Source: an uncultured Clostridia bacterium
GTDB taxonomy: Bacteria > Bacillota > Clostridia > Oscillospirales > Ruminococcaceae
Length of the DNA stretch: 38,979 nucleotides
Direction: 5' to 3'
Assembly (NCBI GenBank): GCA_947630655.1
Contig: CANRIQ010000003.1
Span: 1-38,979 of the forward strand
In this document: positions 19,401 to 26,944 of the stretch, in pieces
Numbering within the stretch: position 1 is the first letter of the stretch
Layout: every line of letters starts with the position of its first letter
The notes under the pieces: generated by a model
What the model was told of the DNA's origin: nothing
Database searches by the model: none
The model's input: the letters and a program-made list of their open reading frames with translations, nothing else
Made by a program: the position numbers and the translations under genes

Positions 19401-21480
19401 AACTGCTGCTGAAACCCTCCGCTGACAGCGTTATAACGGCGTTTTCGGCATTCACCGCAAACGGACCGATATTTGTCGAAAAAGTGCTTGCCGCAATTTC
19501 CAGGGAGGGCTGGTCGATATTAAGCGTGAACGATAGCTCTTGAAGCTCCGCGTCGACGTTTCCGTCAAGCGGAATCTGTTCGTTGCCGTCGACGGGAGTT
19601 TCCTCCGGCGCGCCGCCCTTGTTTACCTTGACGAAGATATTCGGCAGCGACTTTCCTTTGAAAGTCGAACCTTTAAGACCTAAGGCAAGGTTTGCGAAAT
19701 CGAATTTTCGGCTTGCGTAAACAAGATTTTCCGCATGGAAAACGCCGGTTCCGCCGAGAGACGGGAATAATTTTGAAATATCCGCCGAAAGATCGAGCTC
19801 TCCGAACGACGTAACTCCGTCCTCATAGGAAAAATTGGCTACCGCGCCGGCGGCAACTTCTTTTTTGTTTATTAAAAAAGCCGCCGAAAACCCGCCTTCA
19901 AGCGACGCGGAGAAACTTGACCCCGACGCGTCGGCAGTGCTTATCTCATTCCCTGCCGAATTGCCCTCGGCAGCCGCACCGCCGCCCGCATCCGTGCCTT
20001 TATGGTACGAAACCGTTGCGGTTGCGCCCTCCGGAGCGTGTATTTTAAACATGTCGCCGTCATAATTCACAATCACTCCGACAGATGCGGAAAGGTTCAT
20101 TCCCGACTCGTTTACCGAGCCCGAAAAATTGCCTTCCATAAACGTAAAATTGTCGGAAACGGCAATTTGGGGAATCTTTGCGGTGATACTTTCAACCTTA
20201 AACTTCTCCGCGGCACAGTTTAAATTCGTTATATTCGCCGTGACTTTCGGAGCGTCCTCTCCTTCGCCCACAGCAAGTTCGCCGCTTACCTGCGCTATGG
20301 AAAATCCCGTTTCGGCTGCTGTTATCTTCGTCTTACCGATAGTAAGCGGGATATTTGCAAAAGTCAAGCCGTCAGTATCGAACACCAGCGATTTTTCAGC
20401 GAAATTTACTTTTGCCGAGGCGTTTGCGGCAGTTATCGGACCTACCGTGAGGGCTGCCAAATTCATGGAGAAATTGTCGACGGATATTATCCCGTCTTTG
20501 TAGGTAAGGTCAAGGTTTACGGGAAGATTTTTTGCCGTAAGCTCTTTTCCGAAAGCCGAAACGGTATATTGTCCGTTTAAAACATGAAAAATATAGCCGC
20601 CGTCGCTATTTATTTCTCCGACAGCCGGAGTTTTTCCCGTAATGGAGAATACATCCCCTATCAAATAATATATCTCGGCGTCGGACATATCAATTTTATA
20701 ACTCAAGCCGCTTTCGCCTTTGAAAAGGACATACTTTTTCTGCACGGATTGTATAATATCCGCCGCGGAGTCGGCAAATCCGAGCGCGTTTTTTGTAGAC
20801 TCCCCGACAATGCCCTCTGAGGTTATTTTAAGAGTACCCTCAAACGGATCGTCGTTGGTATTTGGGATTGCCGGAGACTTTAAAACAAGCTTCCGCGGGA
20901 CAATCTCGTCAAGCGAAAGCGTGCCGCCTATCCCCGTGGCGAGAGTTAAGTTGTTTTCGGTGTAAAGAATTCCGTCGGGACCGTCTACCGATATCGACGA
21001 CATACCTTCGTTCACGCCTATGACAACTTCCTCGCCGAAATCAAGCTTTCCGTGCTGAATTTTCACCTTGCCGTAGGCTAAAATCCGGTTACTGGGTTCG
21101 CGCTGGAGAACTATAGGCTCAACCGCCGTCCATTTAACATCCGCTCCGAGAACGGACACAGTACCCTCTGTCGCAATGGCTTTGCCGTTTTCGTTCTTCA
21201 CCGTGAACGTCAGCATTCCGATGGTAAGATTGCCGTCGGGGATAGCGTTTGACCCGCCCGCAGAAGTTCCCGAAGCCCCTGCTCCTCCTGCTCCTCCCGC
21301 GGACTGCCTGTCTATCTCGTTATTCCGCTCGTTTGCCCAGTCGCGCGCCTCCTCAAACGTTTTCGTAGGGTCATCGTCGGGCGGCAGCTGCCGTTTTCCC
21401 GTATTCTGCGCCGAAGCGGGGGCTTTTTCTTCGGAAGATTTTCCGACCCCAAAAATTTTTTTCAATCTTTCAAAAGCCAT
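16489..21480 (-). CDS. Giant (~1663 aa) cytoplasmic-start protein: low-complexity N-terminus, long beta-rich repeat region, C-terminal coiled-coil/helical region; candidate CIS cargo or structural component
   Basis: No signal peptide (MAFERLKKIFGVGKSSEEKAP...). Recurrent '...VNFAEKSLVFDTDGLTFANIPLTIGKTKITAAETGFSIAQVSGEL...' beta-strand-like repeats, then helical EEKIKALDNDNSKRQTKNARQKQEYQKLLEEKQKQKEKLL. ATG 21480 has SD GAGGTGA, preferred over GTG 21489. Confidence 0.7.
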   Translation of the reverse strand: MAFERLKKIFGVGKSSEEKAPASAQNTGKRQLPPDDDPTKTFEEARDWANERNNEIDRQSAGGAGGAGASGTSAGGSNAIPDGNLTIGMLTFTVKNENGKAIATEGTVSVLGADVKWTAVEPIVLQREPSNRILAYGKVKIQHGKLDFGEEVVIGVNEGMSSISVDGPDGILYTENNLTLATGIGGTLSLDEIVPRKLVLKSPAIPNTNDDPFEGTLKITSEGIVGESTKNALGFADSAADIIQSVQKKYVLFKGESGLSYKIDMSDAEIYYLIGDVFSITGKTPAVGEINSDGGYIFHVLNGQYTVSAFGKELTAKNLPVNLDLTYKDGIISVDNFSMNLAALTVGPITAANASAKVNFAEKSLVFDTDGLTFANIPLTIGKTKITAAETGFSIAQVSGELAVGEGEDAPKVTANITNLNCAAEKFKVESITAKIPQIAVSDNFTFMEGNFSGSVNESGMNLSASVGVIVNYDGDMFKIHAPEGATATVSYHKGTDAGGGAAAEGNSAGNEISTADASGSSFSASLEGGFSAAFLINKKEVAAGAVANFSYEDGVTSFGELDLSADISKLFPSLGGTGVFHAENLVYASRKFDFANLALGLKGSTFKGKSLPNIFVKVNKGGAPEETPVDGNEQIPLDGNVDAELQELSFTLNIDQPSLEIAASTFSTNIGPFAVNAENAVITLSAEGFSSSFETVSASNKDLGKRIAAFCGMESAAFTIDKLNFGTSGFSAEGLGMQFSGDAKIFGNVHLVDPKVSFNLVENSLGLDFTLSYEGGDNTLLKAFSGTMSLSVGKDNITLNKLSDFALDFGSWGKGGVESAEKTEQGITLTGVTLAHEASDDSLQFEGMNPVLAGVLKQIPDMKIRLETLNITKDGIDPIKAGSFTIQSFNKTFKLADGITGEFNYDSTKGLDAGLKAEKSFPEEQEEGKTSMGRIAEAELNFNIVPCLSVGVNFHADTGFNALVSAMANVSKDKTGVTTFKGSLGGDASGAVSAGIGVKLTLGIKDFNTFVELSGNIIADGGGSLTANSQFTHDPSLPFFNSFALDREQTNVDYNVEAALKFALTVTAGAKAGIPAFIAKDKSLSVYHSWDIKTVELGSVNFKGTVKYEDNMWKFVHTETGDYLGNFNIDHVEEEINEFGTTYESLKRDMEAVQYICSKVTKGKVIGLDALMNDKTITGLGSLYEKLKDIRKQGMDNSMEAYKLMAELKKRLANKADEGEKNLKEVEALENIESQSQQANDVILGIQRAEKQPESESENTEAEAENSAVTETGVTAKEYAEFMKRVKAMLDDPNGPELNKLSELDPVAVTNMLKVYKLKGSQSWASLRLNESQGSLTAFHKMLVKDEKTHVSSASSQKRKTNDDKIFKEALESLSALQDNCYNKLAEVQMEIDDTEEKIKALDNDNSKRQTKNARQKQEYQKLLEEKQKQKEKLLRTEVEGVQMSSSIGGFTEFLSVQNRHVQSMISAKADQYKSVENVALTEDVLTARKKWLIDILGNMAKSYFNTAKNYLTPEFEVTNWPGYERTLRNTLEQASKRRNALERGEWFEDDLKNSYGFSSFRIKGRGSQFTGKKNAASEYTRLKNAYNNINGSITNFFELLKVNMQTTESLMKVDFSSFKSTKALSIESEKIIDAVNKTDETEKAIPKKPPESVEELIKQTA

Positions 21481-21490
21481 AGACGTCACC

Positions 21491-23557
21491 TCAGATGTCC
21501 GAATTGTCTATATACAACGAGTAAGGACCAAAATCCGCGGGCGGGATATTCTTGCCGAATTTCGCAAACTGCCTTCTCACGGCGCGGACCACGTCCGACA
21601 TAGAAATATTCTCACCGCGCGCCGCCGCCGAAAACGCCGCGGAAACGGCTGCCCCTTTTATCATAGCTCCCGTCATTTCAAAGCGTTCCGCGAGAAAACC
21701 GAAGTCAATGCCCTTGTCTGCGGGAGCCTCACTCGGAAACGCGTTTTTCCACAGTTCCAAACGAAACTCGGCGTTGGGCTGCGGAAAGTGGATAATATAC
21801 GTTATACGGCGCATAAAAGCGTCGTCTATATTCTGCTTGAAGTTGGTGGTCATAATGATTATCCCGCGGAATTCGTCCATTTTCTGGAGTAAAAACGAGG
21901 TTTCGACGTTTGCGTATTTGTCGCGGCTGTCCTTTATCTCGCTGCGCCTGCCAAAAAGAGCATCGGTTTCGTCAAATAAAAGCACCGCATTGCTGCGCTC
22001 GGCGATATTGAAAACCTCGTCAAGGCTTTTTTCGGTTTCGCCGATGTATTTTGACATCATCTTTGACAAGTCCACCTTGAAAAGCGCAAGCCCGAGCTCG
22101 TTTGCGACTATCGACGCCGCCATGGTCTTGCCGGTTCCGGGAGAACCCTCAAACAGCATTGAAAGTCCCGTGCCCGTGCCTGTTTTCTCCTTGAATTTCC
22201 AGCTGTCGTAGACGGTGTGGCGGTATCTTATGCAGTTTATTCCGTCGATTATCTGCAATTTTTCGCTCTGCGGGAGGATAAGGTCGCAAAGCCTGAAAGA
22301 CGTTTGTATGCGCGAGGCTTTGTCCTTTAAAATTCCCTCCGATTCCGCAAGGCAGACGGACTTTAAAATCTCGTCGGTTATTTTATCGCAGCCCCTGAGT
22401 CCCGCCGTGCGTTCACATTCGGAAACGACTTTTTTTATCTTGGACGGCGGAAGATCGTATGACGCGGCAAGTTTCGCGACTGTTTCGGGGTTTTCCACGG
22501 GAACGGAAAAGCTGTCCCAGATTTTCTGTTTTTCCTCGAACGTCAGATCCTCCAGACGCAGCCTGCACACGGGAAGACTGCCGAATTTTACGGGGCTTTC
22601 CGCGGTCATAAAAATGAGTTTTTGCGAGGGAATAAGTCCCCGCGCCGCACGCTCTGCTTTTTCGGAATTTTTGTCGGTAACTCCGACAAAACAACAGACC
22701 GCCCGCTGCAATATAGTTTCGCGTTCAAGTTCGGATATGGCAAGCAAAATCTCGTTTTCGGGAATTTTGTCAACGTCGGCGAAAATCACATTTTTGCGGC
22801 AGAGTATCCCGCAATGTTTCACGAAAAACCGCTTTCCCATACCACTTGCGCCCTCAATAAGCAGCACGCTGCACCCCTCGTCCGAGAACGCTTTCTGCGC
22901 GGCGGAAAGCTCCTTTTCCCTGCCGCAAATTTCGTCTATAGGCTGGTTTACGGCAAATGTGTGCGAATACGGAAGATTGTGCAGAAATTCCATTCCGAGC
23001 AGAAGATCCAGCACACGGCGGCGGGGTTTGAGTTCCACGCAGGAAAAATCGGTTTCCCCCGCTTTGACCTCGAAAAGCATGGGAATATAGCTTGTGAGCG
23101 CATTGTATGCGGCGCGTTCGTCACCCGACAAAAATACCGAGCATACGGTTGAAAGCGTCGGGAAGGTCATATTTATGTCGTTGTTGATGTACGCGAACAC
23201 CTCGGCAAGCTCCGAATGCAGCGACCGCAAAATACACGCCGCAAACGCGATCCTCTCTCCCTCGCTCATGGAAAACGCCGAACAAACGTAATCGAACGGG
23301 AGGAAGATCTCGGTGTTTTTCGTTTTGTCGGAAATTTCCGACAGCATAGTCTCAAATTTGCGGTGTTCCTCTCCCGCGAGAACGAACGGAAGTCCGTAAA
23401 AATCGCTCTCCGAACGCACTGCGCGGGCAGCGCGGCTGTAAAGCCTTTCATCGGGAACGGAAGCTTTAAGACGCTCCACATACGCGCCGAGAATTATCCG
23501 CACCGCGTCGTAATAATCGCGGTATTCTCCGAAAACCGAGTTGTACCCGCCGCTCAT
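21491..23557 (-). CDS. AAA+ ATPase, CIS-associated (Afp15/Pvc15-like), with a second upstream P-loop
   Basis: LFEGSPGTGKTMAASIVANELGLALFKVDLSKMMSKYIGETEKSLDEVFNIAERSNAVLLFDETDALFGRRSEIKDSRDKYANVETSFLLQKMDEFRGIIIMTTN...RRITYIIHFPQP; N-terminal IEGASGMGKRFFVKH. Confidence 0.85.
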   Translation of the reverse strand: MSGGYNSVFGEYRDYYDAVRIILGAYVERLKASVPDERLYSRAARAVRSESDFYGLPFVLAGEEHRKFETMLSEISDKTKNTEIFLPFDYVCSAFSMSEGERIAFAACILRSLHSELAEVFAYINNDINMTFPTLSTVCSVFLSGDERAAYNALTSYIPMLFEVKAGETDFSCVELKPRRRVLDLLLGMEFLHNLPYSHTFAVNQPIDEICGREKELSAAQKAFSDEGCSVLLIEGASGMGKRFFVKHCGILCRKNVIFADVDKIPENEILLAISELERETILQRAVCCFVGVTDKNSEKAERAARGLIPSQKLIFMTAESPVKFGSLPVCRLRLEDLTFEEKQKIWDSFSVPVENPETVAKLAASYDLPPSKIKKVVSECERTAGLRGCDKITDEILKSVCLAESEGILKDKASRIQTSFRLCDLILPQSEKLQIIDGINCIRYRHTVYDSWKFKEKTGTGTGLSMLFEGSPGTGKTMAASIVANELGLALFKVDLSKMMSKYIGETEKSLDEVFNIAERSNAVLLFDETDALFGRRSEIKDSRDKYANVETSFLLQKMDEFRGIIIMTTNFKQNIDDAFMRRITYIIHFPQPNAEFRLELWKNAFPSEAPADKGIDFGFLAERFEMTGAMIKGAAVSAAFSAAARGENISMSDVVRAVRRQFAKFGKNIPPADFGPYSLYIDNSDI

Positions 23558-23560
23558 GGC

Positions 23561-23983
23561 TTAGTCCTCGCTGTCAGAGCAGGCGATTTTTATCATCTCC
23601 GCTGCGAACGCGTCCATAACGCCCTCGTGAAGCGTAATAACGTTATCCATAAGATTTGCAAACGCGCCGCTGTCAAGGTTGTCGGGGACGAACAACGGCG
23701 TTCTGCACCGCGCCTCGCCCGCGCCCTCGCCCTCGGTGACAAGCTCAAAGCTCCCGTAGCGGATATTGACGTTCAGGGCGTTTGCTGCCTTTGTAAACGA
23801 GTCGTATCTTTCGGCGGGGACTTTAGTCGGAACAATCGAATAGATGTTTACAATACTGTCGTCGGCTCTGATTGCCGTTGTCCAGAACGTGTCCTTTCCG
23901 TTCACACCGAAGCTTAAAAAGGCGTCGTTGTCGACAAAACGGATATTTCTGCTTTCAAGGTACGCTTTGATTTTTTCTTTCAT
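23561..23983 (-). CDS. Small acidic protein, YbjN / type III chaperone-like
   Basis: KEKIKAYLESRNIRFVDNDAFLSFGVNGKDTFWTTAIRADDSIVNIYSIVPTKVPAERYDSFTKAANALNVNIRYGSFEL; YbjN-like alpha-beta pattern. ATGA coupling with the upstream gene. Confidence 0.6.
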   Translation of the reverse strand: MKEKIKAYLESRNIRFVDNDAFLSFGVNGKDTFWTTAIRADDSIVNIYSIVPTKVPAERYDSFTKAANALNVNIRYGSFELVTEGEGAGEARCRTPLFVPDNLDSGAFANLMDNVITLHEGVMDAFAAEMIKIACSDSED

Positions 23984-24594
23984 TGAACATTCTCACTTTC
24001 TGTTAAATTTTGCCCCGAATTTTCATCATTATCATCATTGCCGTCAACGCTGCTTTCGGGCGGAGCAGGCTGTACGGACGGAATAACAACGTTTATTTCG
24101 TCTTCCTCAGGGTAGGGGTTGGTGTATTCCGTCTTGTTTTGCGAGCCGGAAACGTTGTCGGACTGCCCGCCGCTTTCGGGAGCGTTAAACACGCCGCCGC
24201 CCGTAACCTCGGAAAATTCGGGAGAAGAAATCGTTACGGGGAAATTCTCCTCTCGGTATTGTGAAAGCGCGCTGCTGCCGGTCTGTTTGTAACCGAATTC
24301 TACCGTTCCGAGAGCCTTTTCCTCATCTCCAGCAAGCAGGTAAGCCTGCGCTTTTTTGAGATACAACTCATCATCGTTCGGGTATTTTTTCAGGCCCTCC
24401 GAGCATTTTTCGGCAGCGGAGCCGTATTCGCCGATATTTATCAGCCGCTCCGCCTCGGCTATGTACTCAAACGCGGAGGGCGTTTTTTGCAGGTTGTATT
24501 CAACGAGCGAAAATATTATCGCCGCTGTCAACAGCACCGCTGCCGTTGTCAGAATTATCGCCATTCTTCGGCGGCGCGTCCTCATAAATTTCAC
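23980..24594 (-). CDS. Membrane-anchored TPR protein with acidic Ser/Asn/Pro-rich C-terminus
   Basis: RRRRMAIILTTAAVLLTAAIIFSLVEY TM helix; AFEYIAEAERLINIGEYGSAAEKCSEGLKKYPNDDELYLKKAQAYLLAGDEEKAL TPR motifs. Start may be 24594 or 24564. Confidence 0.65.
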   Translation of the reverse strand: MKFMRTRRRRMAIILTTAAVLLTAAIIFSLVEYNLQKTPSAFEYIAEAERLINIGEYGSAAEKCSEGLKKYPNDDELYLKKAQAYLLAGDEEKALGTVEFGYKQTGSSALSQYREENFPVTISSPEFSEVTGGGVFNAPESGGQSDNVSGSQNKTEYTNPYPEEDEINVVIPSVQPAPPESSVDGNDDNDENSGQNLTESENVQ

Positions 24595-26917
24595 CTGCCC
24601 TTACCTCAAAATATTCCGAACCGCAAAGTTCAACTGTATCATATTCCGCGTGGGAAAACCACTTTTCGCATTTCGCGGAGATCAAAACGCGCTGTACGCC
24701 CGCGCTTTTAAAGCATATCCTGTCGAAATCGGCAAGCTCGTCGGACATAGCCGCAAGCCACGCATTTTGGCTGTCGCCCGCGCTGCCCGCGCAAAGCTCC
24801 CCGCAGGACGCAAGTATTTCATACGGAAAATCAAGCTCCGACAGCGTTTTAAGAACTTCGGGAAAGCTCTCCGAATTTGAAAAGCACACGTCCGCCTTGC
24901 GGCTGCTAAAGCTTAAGACCCCGCCGCCGAGCCTGTCGGCAAACGTTCCTATGCCTTCGAGAACGGACTTATCACCGCAGACCATAAATCTCACCAGCAG
25001 AACGTTTTCCGTGACATATTCGCCGAAATTTATCTTGGAAACCTCATCCGTGCCGAGCAGCCGCAGCACGCCCTCGGACATAAGCCGCCTGTATTTGCGG
25101 TTTCCGACGCTTAAGTCGCGCTGGTGAACGCGAATGCTCTCGGTCATAAGCGAGATAGCCCCGCCCGTTGCGGAAACCTCGTCGTTTCCCGGAATTATGA
25201 ACTCATCGGGGTCTTCGTTCTTCTTATACTTCCCGAATGCGTTTTTAAGGCGTTTCAGTCTCCGAAGATTAGCCCTGAGCATTATGTTGGTGATTATAAG
25301 CAACAGCACCGTGACTGCGAGAATAGCCGCCGTCGTAAACGCTGTCGCCGAAACGCGGCTTTGAGCGGCACGATAAGAATTCGACCGGACACAGACGCAA
25401 ATATTTACTGCGGACACTCCGCCCGATAATGCGCTGAACGGCTGAACGGTCAATTTGTAAATTCCCGAAGTTTTTCTGTCGATAAGCGTTACAGCGGAGT
25501 CTACACCGATACACTCGGCAATTTTCTCCGCACAGTCCAAGGTGACCGTATACATTGCGGGAATGGGCTCGTGGTGACCGTTTCGGTAAATGCAATAGGG
25601 GACGTCGTCGCTCATTGCAAAAACCAGAAAATCACACTGCTCCATACCGCTTTCGGCAAGTTTTTCATTATACTTCGACAGCATTTCATCAAGGCGTTTT
25701 CCGTCCTCCTCCGTAAAGTACGGTACGCCGCCGTCCTCAAGCGTGAAATTCGCCTTTAAATAACCCGCAAAAAGCCGCGAGGTGTTTTCGTCAAGAAAAC
25801 CGTTTTGATAATCGTTTAACCTGTTTACAGTTCTGTAAACGAGCGGACAAAGCGCGCCCGCCAACAGCAGCGATATTCCCGCCGAAAGAGCCGTTGCCGA
25901 GGACGCCGCGGAGCGGTATGTGGATTTGTTTTTGCGCCTTACAAAGATAATTCTGTAAAGCAGGAAAATTATCCCCGAAAACGCCGCTGCAAGGAGGAAA
26001 ATTCCCGCAAACACCTTAACGGAAAAATCCCCGCGGAGTTTTGAATAAACGACCGCCTCTCCCGAACGCTCGAAAATCTTTCCGAGGAGCCGGTCCCCGC
26101 TTTCAAACGAACAAACTATCCTGCCGTCGGGATACGCGCTCATACCCTGCATATACCGAAAATCGGCGTAGGAGCAGTCGTTTTCGGAAAACACTCCCGT
26201 TTTTGTATCATAGCACAGCAATTTATGCGTTCCGATATCCACAAAGCTCAAAATCCCGTTTTCGAAATGAAAACCGTTGACGTTCGCCGTGCCGTTTTCG
26301 GGATAGAGAGGTTTTCCGTCCTTAAATACCCCTACTTCCTCGGCGCAGGCGTACTCCGAGCCGTCAATAAACATAATATTTTTATACTCAATGTCATCGG
26401 GGCATTTTGCGTCAAGTTTTCCTAAAACGCCGCCGCTGTACTCGAAAATTTCCGAAACGCCGTCTGCTGATGAAAGAATAAAGAGCCGTCCGTTTGACGC
26501 CTGCGCGCGAAAATCCTCCGAAAAGGCGTTTTCCTCGGAACGCCACACAAGCCGCGGAAGTCCTGTCGTGAAATCGAGTTTATAAACCTCGGCAAAAACT
26601 TTGTTGTTATTCCCGTAAACCGTGCAAGATATGTAAATATCGCCGTTTTCGTCCGCCGAAAGGTCGTGAAAACTCCTGTAGGTAAGCCCGAACGGGTTCG
26701 CGCTCAAAAGCGTCACACGGTCGGTTATCGTTCCCGCGCCGTCAATTTTAAGCACGGAGGAATAATAGTCCTTCTCGCTTAGAAGATAAGTTTCGCCGTT
26801 TTCGCGGATAATGCTCTTGCAAAAGCTTACGTTCCCGCCCGCAAGCAGCATTGCCGCGACAGCGGACGCTATAATCAGCACTGCCGCTAACACGAGAATT
26901 TTCGCTCTAACGCCCAT
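24500..26917 (-). CDS. Multi-pass receptor-like protein: extracytoplasmic propeller-like domain, TM segments, Cache-like sensor region, HAMP-like linker, degenerate class III cyclase-like domain
   Basis: N-terminal TM ILVLAAVLIIASAVAAMLLAGG; TM pairs around FAGIFLLAAAFSGIIFLLYRI and ATAFTTAAILAVTVLLLIITNIML; DEFIIPGNDEVSATGGAISLMTESI; VLRLLGTDEVSKINFGEYVTENVLLVRFMVCGDKS. Confidence 0.65.
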   Translation of the reverse strand: MGVRAKILVLAAVLIIASAVAAMLLAGGNVSFCKSIIRENGETYLLSEKDYYSSVLKIDGAGTITDRVTLLSANPFGLTYRSFHDLSADENGDIYISCTVYGNNNKVFAEVYKLDFTTGLPRLVWRSEENAFSEDFRAQASNGRLFILSSADGVSEIFEYSGGVLGKLDAKCPDDIEYKNIMFIDGSEYACAEEVGVFKDGKPLYPENGTANVNGFHFENGILSFVDIGTHKLLCYDTKTGVFSENDCSYADFRYMQGMSAYPDGRIVCSFESGDRLLGKIFERSGEAVVYSKLRGDFSVKVFAGIFLLAAAFSGIIFLLYRIIFVRRKNKSTYRSAASSATALSAGISLLLAGALCPLVYRTVNRLNDYQNGFLDENTSRLFAGYLKANFTLEDGGVPYFTEEDGKRLDEMLSKYNEKLAESGMEQCDFLVFAMSDDVPYCIYRNGHHEPIPAMYTVTLDCAEKIAECIGVDSAVTLIDRKTSGIYKLTVQPFSALSGGVSAVNICVCVRSNSYRAAQSRVSATAFTTAAILAVTVLLLIITNIMLRANLRRLKRLKNAFGKYKKNEDPDEFIIPGNDEVSATGGAISLMTESIRVHQRDLSVGNRKYRRLMSEGVLRLLGTDEVSKINFGEYVTENVLLVRFMVCGDKSVLEGIGTFADRLGGGVLSFSSRKADVCFSNSESFPEVLKTLSELDFPYEILASCGELCAGSAGDSQNAWLAAMSDELADFDRICFKSAGVQRVLISAKCEKWFSHAEYDTVELCGSEYFEVRAGEIYEDAPPKNGDNSDNGSGAVDSGDNIFAR

Positions 26918-26944
26918 TCGGTCGCACCTCCTTTCAGCCGGAAA

